54,167 nt of DNA from Caulobacter sp. (GTDB lineage: Bacteria; Pseudomonadota; Alphaproteobacteria; Caulobacterales; Caulobacteraceae): NCBI GenBank assembly GCA_019636175.1, contig JAHBYC010000016.1:1-54167 (forward strand). The letters run 5' to 3'. A model generated the notes under the pieces. It was not told where the DNA came from and did no database searches. It worked only from the letters and a program-made list of their open reading frames with translations. Below are positions 42,740-51,602 of the stretch, piece after piece. The first letter of the stretch is position 1, and every line of letters starts with the position of its first letter. The position numbers were made by a program, and so were the translations under genes.

Positions 42740-42912
42740 CCTTCTCCCCTTGCGGGAGAAGGTGGCCCGCGAAGCGGGTCGGATGAGGGGTCAACGATTG
42801 TGTCCGCTGCGATCGGCGGCGGAGGCGCCAATCCCTCAATCCGGCGCGACCCCTCATCCGTCACCCCGGATCAAGTCCGGGGCGACACCTTCTCCCGCAA
42901 GGGGAGAAGGAA
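42740..42912. repeat. Family F palindromic repeat, copy 2, inside the uracil operon
   Basis: The arms repeat those of 28853-29010: CTTCTCCCCTTGCGGGAGAA and GGATGAGGGGTC on the left, GACCCCTCATCCG and TTCTCCCGCAAGGGGAGAAG on the right. It fills the 194-bp gap between the first and second genes of the operon and ends 12 bp before the second gene's ATG, giving that gene a ribosome site (GGGAGAAGG) from its own arm. Confidence 0.85.
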
Positions 42913-42924
42913 CATCGAGTTGAC

Positions 42925-44148
42925 ATGACCGACACAGACGCCGCCCGATCCCTGCTCACCGCCGCCGCCGTTCGCGAGCGGGCGCATGACATGCTGGCCA
43001 TCGCCCTGGAGGGCGGCCTGCCCGAGTGGACCCTCGATCTGGGCCAGATGGAGCCGGTCGCCGACCGCGTGGCGACGGTGATCCGCAGCCAGTATCCGTC
43101 GCTGGAGGTGCCGTTTCATGCGCGCTGGCGCCACTTCCGGGTTGGCGGGCGGGACCTCTGGGGCGAGATCGCCGGGCGCCGGGACTGGGCCGACGGCGCC
43201 GAGCGGGCCCGGGCCGAGTTCGACCTGGCCATCACCTCGGTGCTGCTCGACGCCGGGGCCGGGCCGGACTGGACCTACCGCGACGCCGCCACCGGCACAG
43301 TCACCAACCGCTCCGAAGGCCTGGCCGTCGCCAGCCTGCGGATGTTCGCCAGCGGCGCCATGTCCGGCGCCGACGATCCCCTGCGGGCCGACGCCCTGGG
43401 CGGGGTCAGCACCCAGACCCTGGCGCGGGGCTTTCAGGTCAGCGAGAGCAATCCTCTGCTCGGGCTCGATGGCCGCGCCGATCTTCTCCGCCGCCTTGGC
43501 GACCAGGCCCTGGCCCGCCCGGACCTGTTCGCCCTCAAGGACGAGGCCCGCCCCGGCGGCCTGTTCGACGCCATGGTCGCGCGCGCCGTCGATGGGCGGC
43601 TGGCCGCGCCGGTCATTCTGGACGTGCTGCTGGAAGCCCTGGGACCGATCTGGCGCAACCGTCTGACGCTGGGCGACCTGCCGCTGGGCGACTGCTGGCG
43701 CCATCCGGCGATCCGGCGCGCGGACGCGACCAACAGCCTGGTCCCGCTGCACAAGCTGTCGCAATGGCTGGCCTACAGCCTGATCGAGCCGCTGCAGACG
43801 GCCGGGGTCGAGGTGGTGGACATCGACGGACTGACGGGTCTGGCCGAATACCGCAACGGCGGCCTGTTCACCGACGGCGGGGTGCTGGTGCTGAAGGACC
43901 CGGCCCAGGCCCATCTGCAACAGGCGGTTTCAAGCCCGCTGGTGGTCGGCTGGCGCAGCCTGACCGTGGCCCTGCTCGACAGGATCGCGCCGATGGTGCG
44001 CGAGCGGCTCGGCGTGGCCGAGGCCGACTTCCCGCTGGCCCGCGTCCTGGAGGGCGGCACCTGGGCCACCGGTCGCATCTTGGCCAGGGAGAAGCGCCCG
44101 GACTCCAGCCCGCCCCTCAATATCGTCAGCGACGGCACGGTGTTCTGA
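42925..44148 (+). CDS. DUF1688 (Urc4-like) protein
   Basis: The 407-residue protein matches DUF1688, the Urc4 family of uracil catabolism: [72 protein letters not shown] and [12 protein letters not shown]. Its biochemical step is not settled; in yeast it is needed to use uracil or uridine as nitrogen source. It is cytoplasmic. The stop overlaps the upp start by one base (TGATG), so the two are coupled. Confidence 0.9.
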   Translation: MTDTDAARSLLTAAAVRERAHDMLAIALEGGLPEWTLDLGQMEPVADRVATVIRSQYPSLEVPFHARWRHFRVGGRDLWGEIAGRRDWADGAERARAEFDLAITSVLLDAGAGPDWTYRDAATGTVTNRSEGLAVASLRMFASGAMSGADDPLRADALGGVSTQTLARGFQVSESNPLLGLDGRADLLRRLGDQALARPDLFALKDEARPGGLFDAMVARAVDGRLAAPVILDVLLEALGPIWRNRLTLGDLPLGDCWRHPAIRRADATNSLVPLHKLSQWLAYSLIEPLQTAGVEVVDIDGLTGLAEYRNGGLFTDGGVLVLKDPAQAHLQQAVSSPLVVGWRSLTVALLDRIAPMVRERLGVAEADFPLARVLEGGTWATGRILAREKRPDSSPPLNIVSDGTVF

Positions 44149-44789
44149 TGCGATACGATCCGCGCGGCGTCACCGTCGTCGACCATCCACTGGTGCAACA
44201 CAAGCTGACCCGGCTGCGGGACCGCGAGACCTCGACCAAGACCTTTCGCGAGCTGATGCGGGAGCTGTCGACCCTGCTCTGCTACGAGGTCACCCGGGAT
44301 CTGGCGCTCGAGCAACACGACATCGCCACCCCGCTTGAGGCGATGCAGGCGCCGCAGATCGCCGGCAAGAAGCTGGTGTTCGCGCCGATCCTGAGGGCCG
44401 GGGAGGGGATGCTGGAGGGCATGCTCAACCTGGTGCCCAGCGCCCGCGTCGCCCACATCGGCCTCTACCGCGACCCGACCACCATGATCGCTGTCGAATA
44501 TTATCTGAAGGTCCCCGAGACCCTGGCCGAGCGGGAGGTCATCGTCATCAACCCGCTGCTGGCCACCGGAGGCACCGCCTGCGCCGCCGTCGAGCGGCTG
44601 AAGGAGCAGGGCGCGCGCGATCTTCGGTTCGTCTGCATTCTGGCTGCCCCCGAGGGGATCGCCCGGCTGCAGGGAGAACATCCCGATGTGCAGGTCTGGA
44701 CCGCCGGCGTGGACAGGGGTCTCGACGAGCGCGGCTACATCGTTCCGGGCATCGGCGATGCGGGGGATCGGCTCTACGGCACCCGCTGA
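44148..44789 (+). CDS. upp: Uracil phosphoribosyltransferase
   Basis: The 213-residue enzyme makes UMP from uracil and PRPP. Typical blocks are [43 protein letters not shown], the PRPP loop [17 protein letters not shown] and [19 protein letters not shown]. In the URC route uracil is first made into a nucleotide, so a dedicated phosphoribosyltransferase next to Urc1/Urc4 genes is expected. It ends the three-gene operon. Confidence 0.95.
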   Translation: MRYDPRGVTVVDHPLVQHKLTRLRDRETSTKTFRELMRELSTLLCYEVTRDLALEQHDIATPLEAMQAPQIAGKKLVFAPILRAGEGMLEGMLNLVPSARVAHIGLYRDPTTMIAVEYYLKVPETLAEREVIVINPLLATGGTACAAVERLKEQGARDLRFVCILAAPEGIARLQGEHPDVQVWTAGVDRGLDERGYIVPGIGDAGDRLYGTR

Positions 44790-44829
44790 CCGCGATCGCT
44801 CTTGCGCCGGGAAGACTTCGGCGCCATAA

Positions 44830-44849
44830 ACTGAACCAAATGGTTCAGT
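44830..44849. promoter_or_regulatory. Perfect palindromic operator over the ArsR start codon
   Basis: ACTGAACC, AAAT, GGTTCAGT: 8-bp arms with no mismatch. The ATG of the ArsR gene (44840-44842) is in the centre. This is the expected place for self-repression by an ArsR/SmtB-like regulator. Confidence 0.7.
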
Positions 44850-45202
44850 ATTCATCCGCCCGTCTCGACGCCTCCTTCGCGGCCCTGTCCGACGCCACCC
44901 GGCGCGGCGTGCTGGAACAGCTGGGCCGGTCCGACGCCTCGATCTCCGAACTGGCCGACCGCTTCCACATGACCCTGACCGGCATGAAGAAGCACGTCGG
45001 GCTGCTGGAGCAGGCGGGGCTGGTGACGACCCGCAAGGTCGGACGGGTGCGGACCTGCCGGTTGGGCGAGGGCGGGCTGGACGCGGAGGCGGCCTGGATC
45101 GAGGGCCGCCGGCAGGTCTGGGCCGCCCGCTTCGACGCCCTGGGCGCCGTGGTCGAGGCTTTGAAACAGGGAGAGAAGAACGATGGGCGAGAGACGGGGT
45201 GA
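44840..45202 (+). CDS. ArsR family winged-helix regulator
   Basis: The 120-residue protein has the ArsR fold: FAALSDATRRGVLEQLGR, ASISELADRFHMTLTGMKKH, VGLLEQAGLVTTRKVGRVRT. The metal-binding Cys of classic ArsR/SmtB are absent, as in the group that pairs with SRPBCC proteins. It overlaps the SRPBCC gene by 20 bp and likely controls both from the palindrome at its start codon. Confidence 0.88.
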   Translation: MVQYSSARLDASFAALSDATRRGVLEQLGRSDASISELADRFHMTLTGMKKHVGLLEQAGLVTTRKVGRVRTCRLGEGGLDAEAAWIEGRRQVWAARFDALGAVVEALKQGEKNDGRETG

Positions 45203-45674
45203 CGGCCGCACGCAGGTCGAACGCAGGTCCGACCGCGACCTGTATGTGACGCGCATCTTCGACGCCCCGCCGCGGCTGGTGTTCGAGGCCTGGACCCGGC
45301 CGGAGCTGTTCAGGCAGTGGTGGGCGCCCAGGTCCAGCGGCGTGCCGATGCTGTCATGCGAGATGGATGTGCGGACCGGCGGCGGCTACCGCATCGCCTT
45401 TGGCCAGGACGCCGACAGCGCCATGGCCTTCCATGGCAAGTATCTCGAGGTCGATCCGCCCGCGCGGCTGGTCTGGACCAATGACGAGAGCGGCGACGCC
45501 GCGATCACCACCGTCACCTTTGAGGCGGTCGGCGGCGGGACCCGGCTGGTCCTGCACGAACACTATCCCTCCAGCGAAGCCCTCGACGAGGCCTTCATCG
45601 GCATGGAGGACGCGACGCCCGAGCAATTCGCACAGCTGGACGAGCTTCTCGCCGGTCTGGTCAGCGGCGGCTAG
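45183..45674 (+). CDS. SRPBCC / AHSA1 family protein
   Basis: The 163-residue protein has the START-like AHSA1 fold: YVTRIFDAPPRLVFEAWTRP, ELFRQWWAPRSSG, DVRTGGGYRIAFGQDADS, YLEVDPPARLVWTNDES, TRLVLHEHYPS. These form a deep hydrophobic pocket for lipids or aromatic compounds; many are coupled to ArsR genes as here. Its stop codon TAG is made of TA from the insertion site plus the first base of the family E element that follows; without the element the stop would read TAA. Confidence 0.88.
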   Translation: MGERRGDGRTQVERRSDRDLYVTRIFDAPPRLVFEAWTRPELFRQWWAPRSSGVPMLSCEMDVRTGGGYRIAFGQDADSAMAFHGKYLEVDPPARLVWTNDESGDAAITTVTFEAVGGGTRLVLHEHYPSSEALDEAFIGMEDATPEQFAQLDELLAGLVSGG

Positions 45675-45785
45675 ACCCTTTCAGGTTTTGATGTCCGCAT
45701 CAAAGCCTGATCAAAAGGGTCTAAAATCAAACATTTAGAGCATGTCCGGGCGGGCGAACCGCATACACTTCGCCCTGACATGCTC
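45674..45785 (+). mobile_element. 112-bp composite palindromic element (family E), copy 2
   Basis: The same two-palindrome element as at 26236-26347, reversed with respect to the window but in the same orientation relative to the gene it touches. TA lies at 45672-45673 and 45786-45787. It differs from copy 1 at 5 of 112 positions. It contains no gene. Confidence 0.8.
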
Positions 45786-45803
45786 TAAGGGGCGCCGTCG
45801 GCG

Positions 45804-46901
45804 TCAGTAGGCCCAGACGTTGACGCAGCCTTCCGCCGCAGACAGCAGATGCAGCCTGCCCTCCAGCGCCGCCACGCTGACCATGGCCTTGCCGCCGGCC
45901 TTGCGGCCCCCGCAGGTCGGCGGCGGAAGCTTGACGGGAGAGAGTTTTCCGTCCGGGCCGATCCGGGAGACCTTGCCGCCCTGGGCCACCAGCAGGGTCT
46001 CTCCGTCATAGGCGACCGAGGTGATCTCGCCCGCCGGCAGCTCGGCCAGGGTCCTGGCCTTCAGCGCGCCGCCGGCGGCCCAGATGCGGCCGATCCGGTG
46101 CATGCCCGCCTGCTTGCCGCTGACGAACCACACCGGCCCTTGCGCCGTCTGCGCCGCGCCAAGGATCTCGGTGGTGAACGGGGTGAAGGCCTCGCCGAGG
46201 CAGACCGACGGCCCATCGGAGACGGTCAGGTCCGGGGCGATGGTGGTCAGGGCGAAGCCGGCGCGGCGTCCGCAGTCTGATCCGTCTGGCTTCCGCGTCA
46301 GCAGGCTGAAGCCGCCCTGGCCGTCGGCCAGCATCTGCGAGGGGCCGACCTCGCCGGCGCCGCCGGGCCAGTCGGCGAGCACGGCGGTCCTGGTCGAGGT
46401 TCCCGGGGTCCAGCGGACCAGTCGGTAGCCGGGTTCGGTGACGAACGGCGGGGCCTTGGCCCAGACCAGCATGGTCAGGGATCCGTCGGCGTTCTCCACC
46501 GCCGCCACCGGCCAGGCGGCGTTGTGCACGATCTGCGATTCCGCCGAGAAGGGCCGGGCGGCCGACAGATCGCCGACCACCATCTGTCCCCGAAGCTGGG
46601 GCTCGATCATCCCGTCTGTGCGCGGGCTGTCCACCGCCAGAACCCAGCGCCGGCCCGGCGCCACGGGGGTCACCCAGCCCTCGCCGGCCCAGGCCGCCGG
46701 GCCGACCTGGCTTTCCAGCCGGGTCAGGCCCCGGTCGCTGATCAGGGCGAGGCCTTGGGCGGTGCGGATCAGACGCCCGTCAACCGGTCCCTGGACCGTC
46801 TCGCTCAGCACCAGCGTCGGTTCGGCCGCCCGGGCGGCGCCCGCGTCCGTGCTGAACGCCAGACCCAGCGCGGCCGCCGCCGCCAGTATCGTCTTCATCA
46901 T
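45804..46901 (-). CDS. Secreted beta-propeller-like protein, unknown function
   Basis: The 365-residue protein has a signal peptide (AAAAALGLAFSTDAGAARA). The mature part is strand-rich with repeating short units ending in patterns like DGQGGFSLLTRKPDGSDC, TSVAYDGETLLVAQGGKVSR and GGKAMVSVAALEGRLHLLSA, suggesting a beta-propeller. Four Cys could form disulfides. The start ATG follows GGGAGAGGCCG. It ends 19 bp from the family E element and is transcribed alone, divergent from the L,D-transpeptidase gene. Confidence 0.7.
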   Translation of the reverse strand: MMKTILAAAAALGLAFSTDAGAARAAEPTLVLSETVQGPVDGRLIRTAQGLALISDRGLTRLESQVGPAAWAGEGWVTPVAPGRRWVLAVDSPRTDGMIEPQLRGQMVVGDLSAARPFSAESQIVHNAAWPVAAVENADGSLTMLVWAKAPPFVTEPGYRLVRWTPGTSTRTAVLADWPGGAGEVGPSQMLADGQGGFSLLTRKPDGSDCGRRAGFALTTIAPDLTVSDGPSVCLGEAFTPFTTEILGAAQTAQGPVWFVSGKQAGMHRIGRIWAAGGALKARTLAELPAGEITSVAYDGETLLVAQGGKVSRIGPDGKLSPVKLPPPTCGGRKAGGKAMVSVAALEGRLHLLSAAEGCVNVWAY

Positions 46902-47106
46902 CGGCCTCTCCCTTGGCGCCACTATGGCCCGGTCCGGCCCTTCGCCGCCATGGCCGGCGTCGGAAATCGCCATTTCGCCTGTTGCCGGAACGTCGCGGTC
47001 TGCCGATCATTCACCAAGGGCGCTCGCCTGACAGGAGACAGAGGGGCGCGTTCGGCGCGATGCTGCGTTAACCTTTTGGACCAAGGCTTCAAAGAGGGTG
47101 CTGTCT

Positions 47107-48576
47107 GTGACGAGGGGGCGGGGTTTGGGAGCGGTCGCGCTGGCGATGACCGGTCTGCTGACATTGGCGATGCTGGGGCCGGCCGCGGCGCAGCCCGTTC
47201 CCTATCGCGCCGCCGGGGCGGTTCCCCAGCCCTCCGCGCCCATCATCATCAATCCGACGCCCGAGCAGGCGGCGCTGATGCGCAAGGCGATCGACAACGC
47301 CTATCTGCACGGTTTCGAGCATGGCGACTTCGTCCCGCGCAGCGACGACACGGCCAGCCTCGTCGCGGCCACGCTCCGATATGCCAAGGCGGTTCGCACC
47401 GGTCGGCTTCAGGCCGCCGGGTTCCGCCAGGACTGGGGACTGCGGCCGCCGCCCTACGATCCCGCGCCGGGGCTGGCCCAGGCCGTGGCGCAGAACCGGG
47501 TCGAGGCCTGGCTCGACGCCCTGCCGCCGCCCTACTACGGCTACCAGACCCTGCAGGGCGGTCTCGCCCGCTATCGCCAGATCAAGGCCGAAGGCGGCTG
47601 GACGCCCCTGGCCGAGGTCGACCTCAAGCCGGGCTCGACCGGTCCGCTTGTCGAGGCCCTGCGCGCCCGTCTGGCGCTGGAAGACAGCAGCGTTCCGGCC
47701 CAGACGGCCATGACCCTGGCCCCCGGCGCCGCCGCCGGCTCGCCGCCGACCCTGCCGCTCTACGACGCGGCGCTCGCCGAGGCGGTGAAGCGGGCCCAGC
47801 GGCGCTTTGGCCAGCAGCCGACCGGCGTCTTCACCGCCGGGGTCCGGACCGCCCTGAACGTGCCGGTCGATCGCCGCATCGACCAGATCCAGGCCAATAT
47901 GGAACGCTGGCGCTGGCTGCCTCAGGTGCTGCCGCAACACCGTGTCCAGGTGAACATCGCCGCCGCCGTGCTGACCGTGTTCGAGGGCGATGATCCGGTG
48001 CTGTCGATGCGGGCGGTGACCGGCAGCCCGGGTCACGAGACCCCGATGCTGCATTCGACGATCCATTCCATCGTGCTCAATCCGCCGTGGAACGTGCCCT
48101 ACAGCATCGCCTCTCGGGAGCTGTGGCCCAAGGGGCGGGCCTATCTGGCCAGCGCCGGCTTCCGCATCCTGCCCGGCGGCGGGCTGCAGCAGGCGCCGGG
48201 CCCCAACAGCGCCCTTGGCCTGATCAAGTTCGACTTCGAAAATCCCTATGCGGTCTATCTGCACGACACCCCCAGCAAGGGACGCTTCGCCAGCTATTCG
48301 CGGCTGGCCAGCCACGGTTGCGTGCGGCTTGAGAAGCCCCTGGCCCTGGCCCGGCTGGTGCTGGCCGGAGACCCCTACTGGACGCCGGAACAGATCGACG
48401 CGACCATCGCCGGCGGCCAGACCACCCGCGCCCAGGTGACCCGGCCCATCGATGTCTTCCTGCTCTACTGGACGGCCTATGTGACGCCGGACGGCGGGGT
48501 CAATTTCCGGGCTGACCCCTATGGCTGGGACACCCTGCTGATCCAGAAGATCGCCGCCCAGGGCCCGGTCGCTTGA
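47107..48576 (+). CDS. L,D-transpeptidase (YcbB-like)
   Basis: The 489-residue protein has a signal sequence (LGAVALAMTGLLTLAMLGPAA), an N-terminal scaffold domain, a small peptidoglycan-binding region (LAEAVKRAQRRFGQQPTGVF) and a YkuD catalytic domain with the active site SRLASHGCVRLEKP, where Cys is the nucleophile. It would make 3-3 crosslinks or attach proteins to peptidoglycan. The GTG at 47107 has GAGG nine bases upstream; the GTG at 47098 is too close to it. The next gene, a DUF882 enzyme, repeats the ycbB-ycbK order of E. coli. Confidence 0.9.
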   Translation: MTRGRGLGAVALAMTGLLTLAMLGPAAAQPVPYRAAGAVPQPSAPIIINPTPEQAALMRKAIDNAYLHGFEHGDFVPRSDDTASLVAATLRYAKAVRTGRLQAAGFRQDWGLRPPPYDPAPGLAQAVAQNRVEAWLDALPPPYYGYQTLQGGLARYRQIKAEGGWTPLAEVDLKPGSTGPLVEALRARLALEDSSVPAQTAMTLAPGAAAGSPPTLPLYDAALAEAVKRAQRRFGQQPTGVFTAGVRTALNVPVDRRIDQIQANMERWRWLPQVLPQHRVQVNIAAAVLTVFEGDDPVLSMRAVTGSPGHETPMLHSTIHSIVLNPPWNVPYSIASRELWPKGRAYLASAGFRILPGGGLQQAPGPNSALGLIKFDFENPYAVYLHDTPSKGRFASYSRLASHGCVRLEKPLALARLVLAGDPYWTPEQIDATIAGGQTTRAQVTRPIDVFLLYWTAYVTPDGGVNFRADPYGWDTLLIQKIAAQGPVA

Positions 48577-48608
48577 CGATCGGGCGAGCCGCGGGCCAGC
48601 TATCGGCC

Positions 48609-49250
48609 ATGATGGATCGCAGACGCCTTCTCAGCGCCGGCGGCGGGGCCCTGGCCGCCGCCTCCATGGGGCTGACCCTGTCGCCGGCCTTCGCCCAGGA
48701 TGCGCCGGGCGAGGGCGGGGAGCCGGTCAGTGTCGATGACCTGCAACTGGCGCCCACGCCGCTTGCGCCGCCGCCGCCGGGGCCGCGGAAACTGGCCTTC
48801 CATCATCTGCACACCGCCGAGGACCTGGAGGTCGTCTACTGGCGCGACGGCGCCTATGTCTGGGACGGACTGCTCGAGGTCCGGAAGGTGCTGCGCGATT
48901 TCCGCTCGGGCGAGGAGCATCCGATCGATGTGCGGCTGCTGGACGTCCTGTTCACCCTGCACAGCCAGCTGGGCTCGAGCGAGCCGTTCCGGATCATTTC
49001 CGCCTTCCGCTCGCCGGCCACCAACGCGGCGCTGATCGACCAGAGCGCCCAGGCCAACGGCAAGAGCGAGGTGGCCAAGAAGAGCCTGCACATGGAAGGC
49101 AAGGCCATGGATGTGCGGCTGAACGACGTGGCCCTCACCGGCCTTCGCGATGCGGCGCTGGCGCTGCAGGGCGGCGGCGTGGGCTATTACGCGGACAGTG
49201 GCTTTGTCCATGTCGACATCGGCCGGGTGCGAACCTGGCAAGGCACCTGA
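48609..49250 (+). CDS. DUF882/YcbK peptidoglycan endopeptidase-like protein
   Basis: The 213-residue protein has a Tat-type signal, MDRRRLLSAGGGALAAAS, and an M15-like zinc peptidase core: SAFRSPATNAAL, SLHMEGKAMDVRL (His and Asp ligands) and GFVHVDIGRVRTW (His ligand). It probably trims peptide stems in the cell wall. An in-frame TTG at 48573 would overlap the previous stop and add 12 residues before the Tat signal. It follows the transpeptidase at once, so the two are one transcript. Confidence 0.88.
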   Translation: MMDRRRLLSAGGGALAAASMGLTLSPAFAQDAPGEGGEPVSVDDLQLAPTPLAPPPPGPRKLAFHHLHTAEDLEVVYWRDGAYVWDGLLEVRKVLRDFRSGEEHPIDVRLLDVLFTLHSQLGSSEPFRIISAFRSPATNAALIDQSAQANGKSEVAKKSLHMEGKAMDVRLNDVALTGLRDAALALQGGGVGYYADSGFVHVDIGRVRTWQGT

Positions 49251-49265
49251 AGGGGATAGGCGATC

Positions 49266-49607
49266 ATGGCGTCCAAGAGCAGCGGCGGTGGCGGATTTTT
49301 CTGGGGACTTGTCGGCTTCCTGATCGGCGTGGCCGCGACCCTGGCCCTGCTGGCCTTCCTGAGCCGGGAACCCGCCGTCAGTGAGCCCGATCCCCGCACC
49401 GCGGCGGATGACGCTGCCGCCCGGGCGGCCGAGGACCAGCCGGCGCCCCTGCCGGCGCCGGAGCCGGAGGCTGCGCCGCCCCCGGTGGAAGCCCCGCCGC
49501 CGGTCGCGCGCCCGCCCGAGCCGGGCAATGATCCGGTGTCGGATGACCAGATCGCCGACGACGCCGCTTCCGCCGGGATGACCGCCAGAACCCGCCCGCC
49601 TCGCTGA
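49266..49607 (+). CDS. Single-pass membrane protein with Pro/Ala-rich tail
   Basis: The 113-residue protein has one membrane helix near its N-terminus (FFWGLVGFLIGVAATLALLA) and a tail of acidic and Pro/Ala-rich repeats (APLPAPEPEAAPPPVEAPP). It is likely an inner-membrane anchor with a periplasmic flexible tail. It is 15 bp after the endopeptidase gene and seems part of the same cell-wall operon. No known family is recognised. Confidence 0.65.
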   Translation: MASKSSGGGGFFWGLVGFLIGVAATLALLAFLSREPAVSEPDPRTAADDAAARAAEDQPAPLPAPEPEAAPPPVEAPPPVARPPEPGNDPVSDDQIADDAASAGMTARTRPPR

Positions 49608-49705
49608 TCCCGGACGATCCGGGGGGCAAACCTCGTTCGCGCGGCGGGTGAAGCCGCTGATCGGGCCTGTTTTTCCCCTTGTCCGGCCCCGACTCGCGGG
49701 TCTAA

Positions 49706-49719
49706 CGTTCGTTTGAACG
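49706..49719. promoter_or_regulatory. Small dyad upstream of the 2-oxoacid oxidoreductase operon
   Basis: CGTTC, GTTT, GAACG: perfect 5-bp arms about 90 bp before the first gene's start. An operator is possible; arms are short, so this could be chance. Confidence 0.3.
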
Positions 49720-49809
49720 GCATTCTGTGCGGGTGTGGGGCCTGGCTGCCCGAGGGGGCCTGGTTTTTCTCTCAGACACGGGAGCGGGGGGAAACAGGAG
49801 CGTTCCAAG

Positions 49810-51588
49810 TTGGAACCCACGAATACCGAGTCGCCCGAGCATTTTCACAAGGTGGTCGATTGCCAGTGGGCCTGTCCGGCCCATACGCCGGTGCCCGAAT
49901 ACATCCGCATGATCGCCCAGGGCCGGTACGCCGACGCCTATATGGTCAACTGGCGATCCAATGTGTTCCCGGGAATTCTCGGCCGCACCTGCGACCGTCC
50001 CTGTGAGCCGGCCTGCCGCCGGGACCGGGTCGAGGACCAGCCGGTGGCCATCTGCCGCCTCAAGCGGGTCGCGGCCGACAACAAGGGCGACCTGTCGGAG
50101 CGGATGCCCGCCCCGGCCGCCGCCTGGAACGGCAAGACGGTGGCCTGCGTCGGCGCCGGTCCCGCCTCCCTGACCGTGGCCCGCGACCTGGCCCCGCTGG
50201 GCTACCGGGTGGTGCTGTTCGATCGCGACGCCAAGGGCGGCGGGATGATCCGCAGCCAGATCCCCCGCTTCCGCCTGCCCGAGGAGGTCATCGACGAGGA
50301 GGTCGGCTTCGTCACCGCCCTGGGCCCGCAGCTGGTGCTCAACAAGGAGGTCGACAGCCTCAAGGCCCTGCTGGCCGAACCCTATGACGCCATCTTCGTC
50401 GGCACCGGCGCCCCGCGCGGCCGCGACCTGGACGTGCCCGGCCGGGCCGAGGCGGCGGCCAACATCCATATCGGCATCGACTGGCTGTCGAGCGTCTCCT
50501 TCGGCCACATTGAGAAGATCGGCCGCAGGGTCATCGTGCTGGGCGGCGGCAACACCGCCATGGACTGCTGCCGAACCTCGCGGCGTCTGGGCGGCGAGGA
50601 CGTCAAGGTCATTGTCCGCTCCGGCTTCGAGGAGATGAAGGCCAGTCCCTGGGAAAAAGAGGACGCGATGCATGAAGGCATCCCGATCCACAACTTTCTG
50701 GTCCCCAAGAGCTTCACCCATGAGGATGGCAAGCTGACCGGCGTCTGGTTCGAGAAGGTCGCCTGGCAGTCCGGCGCCGACGGCCGCAGATACCTCAGCC
50801 CGACGGGCGAGCCGGACCAGCATTTCGAATGCGACGACGTGCTGGTGGCCATCGGCCAGGAGAACAGCTTCCCCTGGATCGAGCGCGACATCGGGCTGGA
50901 GTTCAACAAGTGGGACATGCCGGTGGTCGGCGAGACCACCTTCCAGTCGACCAATCCCAAGGTCTTCTTCGGCGGCGACTCGGCCTTTGGTCCCAAGAAC
51001 ATCATCTGGGCCGTGGCCCACGGCCATGAGGCGGCGGTTTCCATCGATCTCTACTGCCGGGGGCAGGACGTCGCCCTGCGGCCGCCGCCGGGGGTTACGC
51101 TGGCGTCGCAGAAGATGGGCATCCACGAGTGGAGCTATGACAACGACATCTCCCTCGACGAGCGCCGCAAGGTGCCGTTGCTGGAGACTTCCCTCGCCCT
51201 GGCCTCCGTCAAGGCCGAGGTGGAGCTGGGCTTTGACCGGGAGCTGGCCTACGCCGAGACCCAGCGCTGCCTGAACTGCGATGTGCAGACGGTGTTTTCC
51301 GCGCCGGCCTGTATCGAATGCGACGCCTGCGTCGACATCTGCCCCACCGACTGCATCACCTTCACCGCCAACGGAGATGAGGCCGACGTCCGCGCCCGGC
51401 TGAAGGCGCCGGCTCTCAACCTGACCCAGGACCTCTATGTCTCCGGTTCGCTGCCGACCGGGCGGGTCATGGTCAAGGACGAGGACGTCTGCCTCCACTG
51501 CGGCCTGTGCGCCGAGCGGTGCCCGACCGGCGCCTGGGACATGCAGAAGTTCCTGCTGAACACGACACAGGCGGGAGGCTGCCGGTGA
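49810..51588 (+). CDS. FAD/NAD(P)-dependent Fe-S oxidoreductase of the 2-oxoacid oxidoreductase operon
   Basis: The 592-residue protein is built like the glutamate synthase small chain plus ferredoxin. Residues 15-100 hold an N-terminal Fe-S domain (CQWACPAHTPVPEYIR, GRTCDRPCEPAC). Then come FAD motif VACVGAGPASLTVARDLA, NAD(P) motif VIVLGGGNTAMDCC, and GDSAFGPKNIIWAVAHGHEA. The C-terminus has two ferredoxin motifs, CIECDACVDICPTDC and CLHCGLCAERCPTGAWD. It would move electrons between NAD(P)H and the 2-oxoacid oxidoreductase encoded next. The start is TTG after AGGAGCGTTCCAAG; no other start fits the family length. Confidence 0.88.
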   Translation: MEPTNTESPEHFHKVVDCQWACPAHTPVPEYIRMIAQGRYADAYMVNWRSNVFPGILGRTCDRPCEPACRRDRVEDQPVAICRLKRVAADNKGDLSERMPAPAAAWNGKTVACVGAGPASLTVARDLAPLGYRVVLFDRDAKGGGMIRSQIPRFRLPEEVIDEEVGFVTALGPQLVLNKEVDSLKALLAEPYDAIFVGTGAPRGRDLDVPGRAEAAANIHIGIDWLSSVSFGHIEKIGRRVIVLGGGNTAMDCCRTSRRLGGEDVKVIVRSGFEEMKASPWEKEDAMHEGIPIHNFLVPKSFTHEDGKLTGVWFEKVAWQSGADGRRYLSPTGEPDQHFECDDVLVAIGQENSFPWIERDIGLEFNKWDMPVVGETTFQSTNPKVFFGGDSAFGPKNIIWAVAHGHEAAVSIDLYCRGQDVALRPPPGVTLASQKMGIHEWSYDNDISLDERRKVPLLETSLALASVKAEVELGFDRELAYAETQRCLNCDVQTVFSAPACIECDACVDICPTDCITFTANGDEADVRARLKAPALNLTQDLYVSGSLPTGRVMVKDEDVCLHCGLCAERCPTGAWDMQKFLLNTTQAGGCR

Positions 51589-51602
51589 GGGTCTCCCTGA
51601 TT

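Noticed and set aside
49706-49719. LexA-like box before the 2-oxoacid oxidoreductase operon
   Set aside because: The dyad is GTTC-N4-GAAC, while alphaproteobacterial LexA boxes are direct GTTC repeats with seven bases between. I keep it only as an unassigned dyad.
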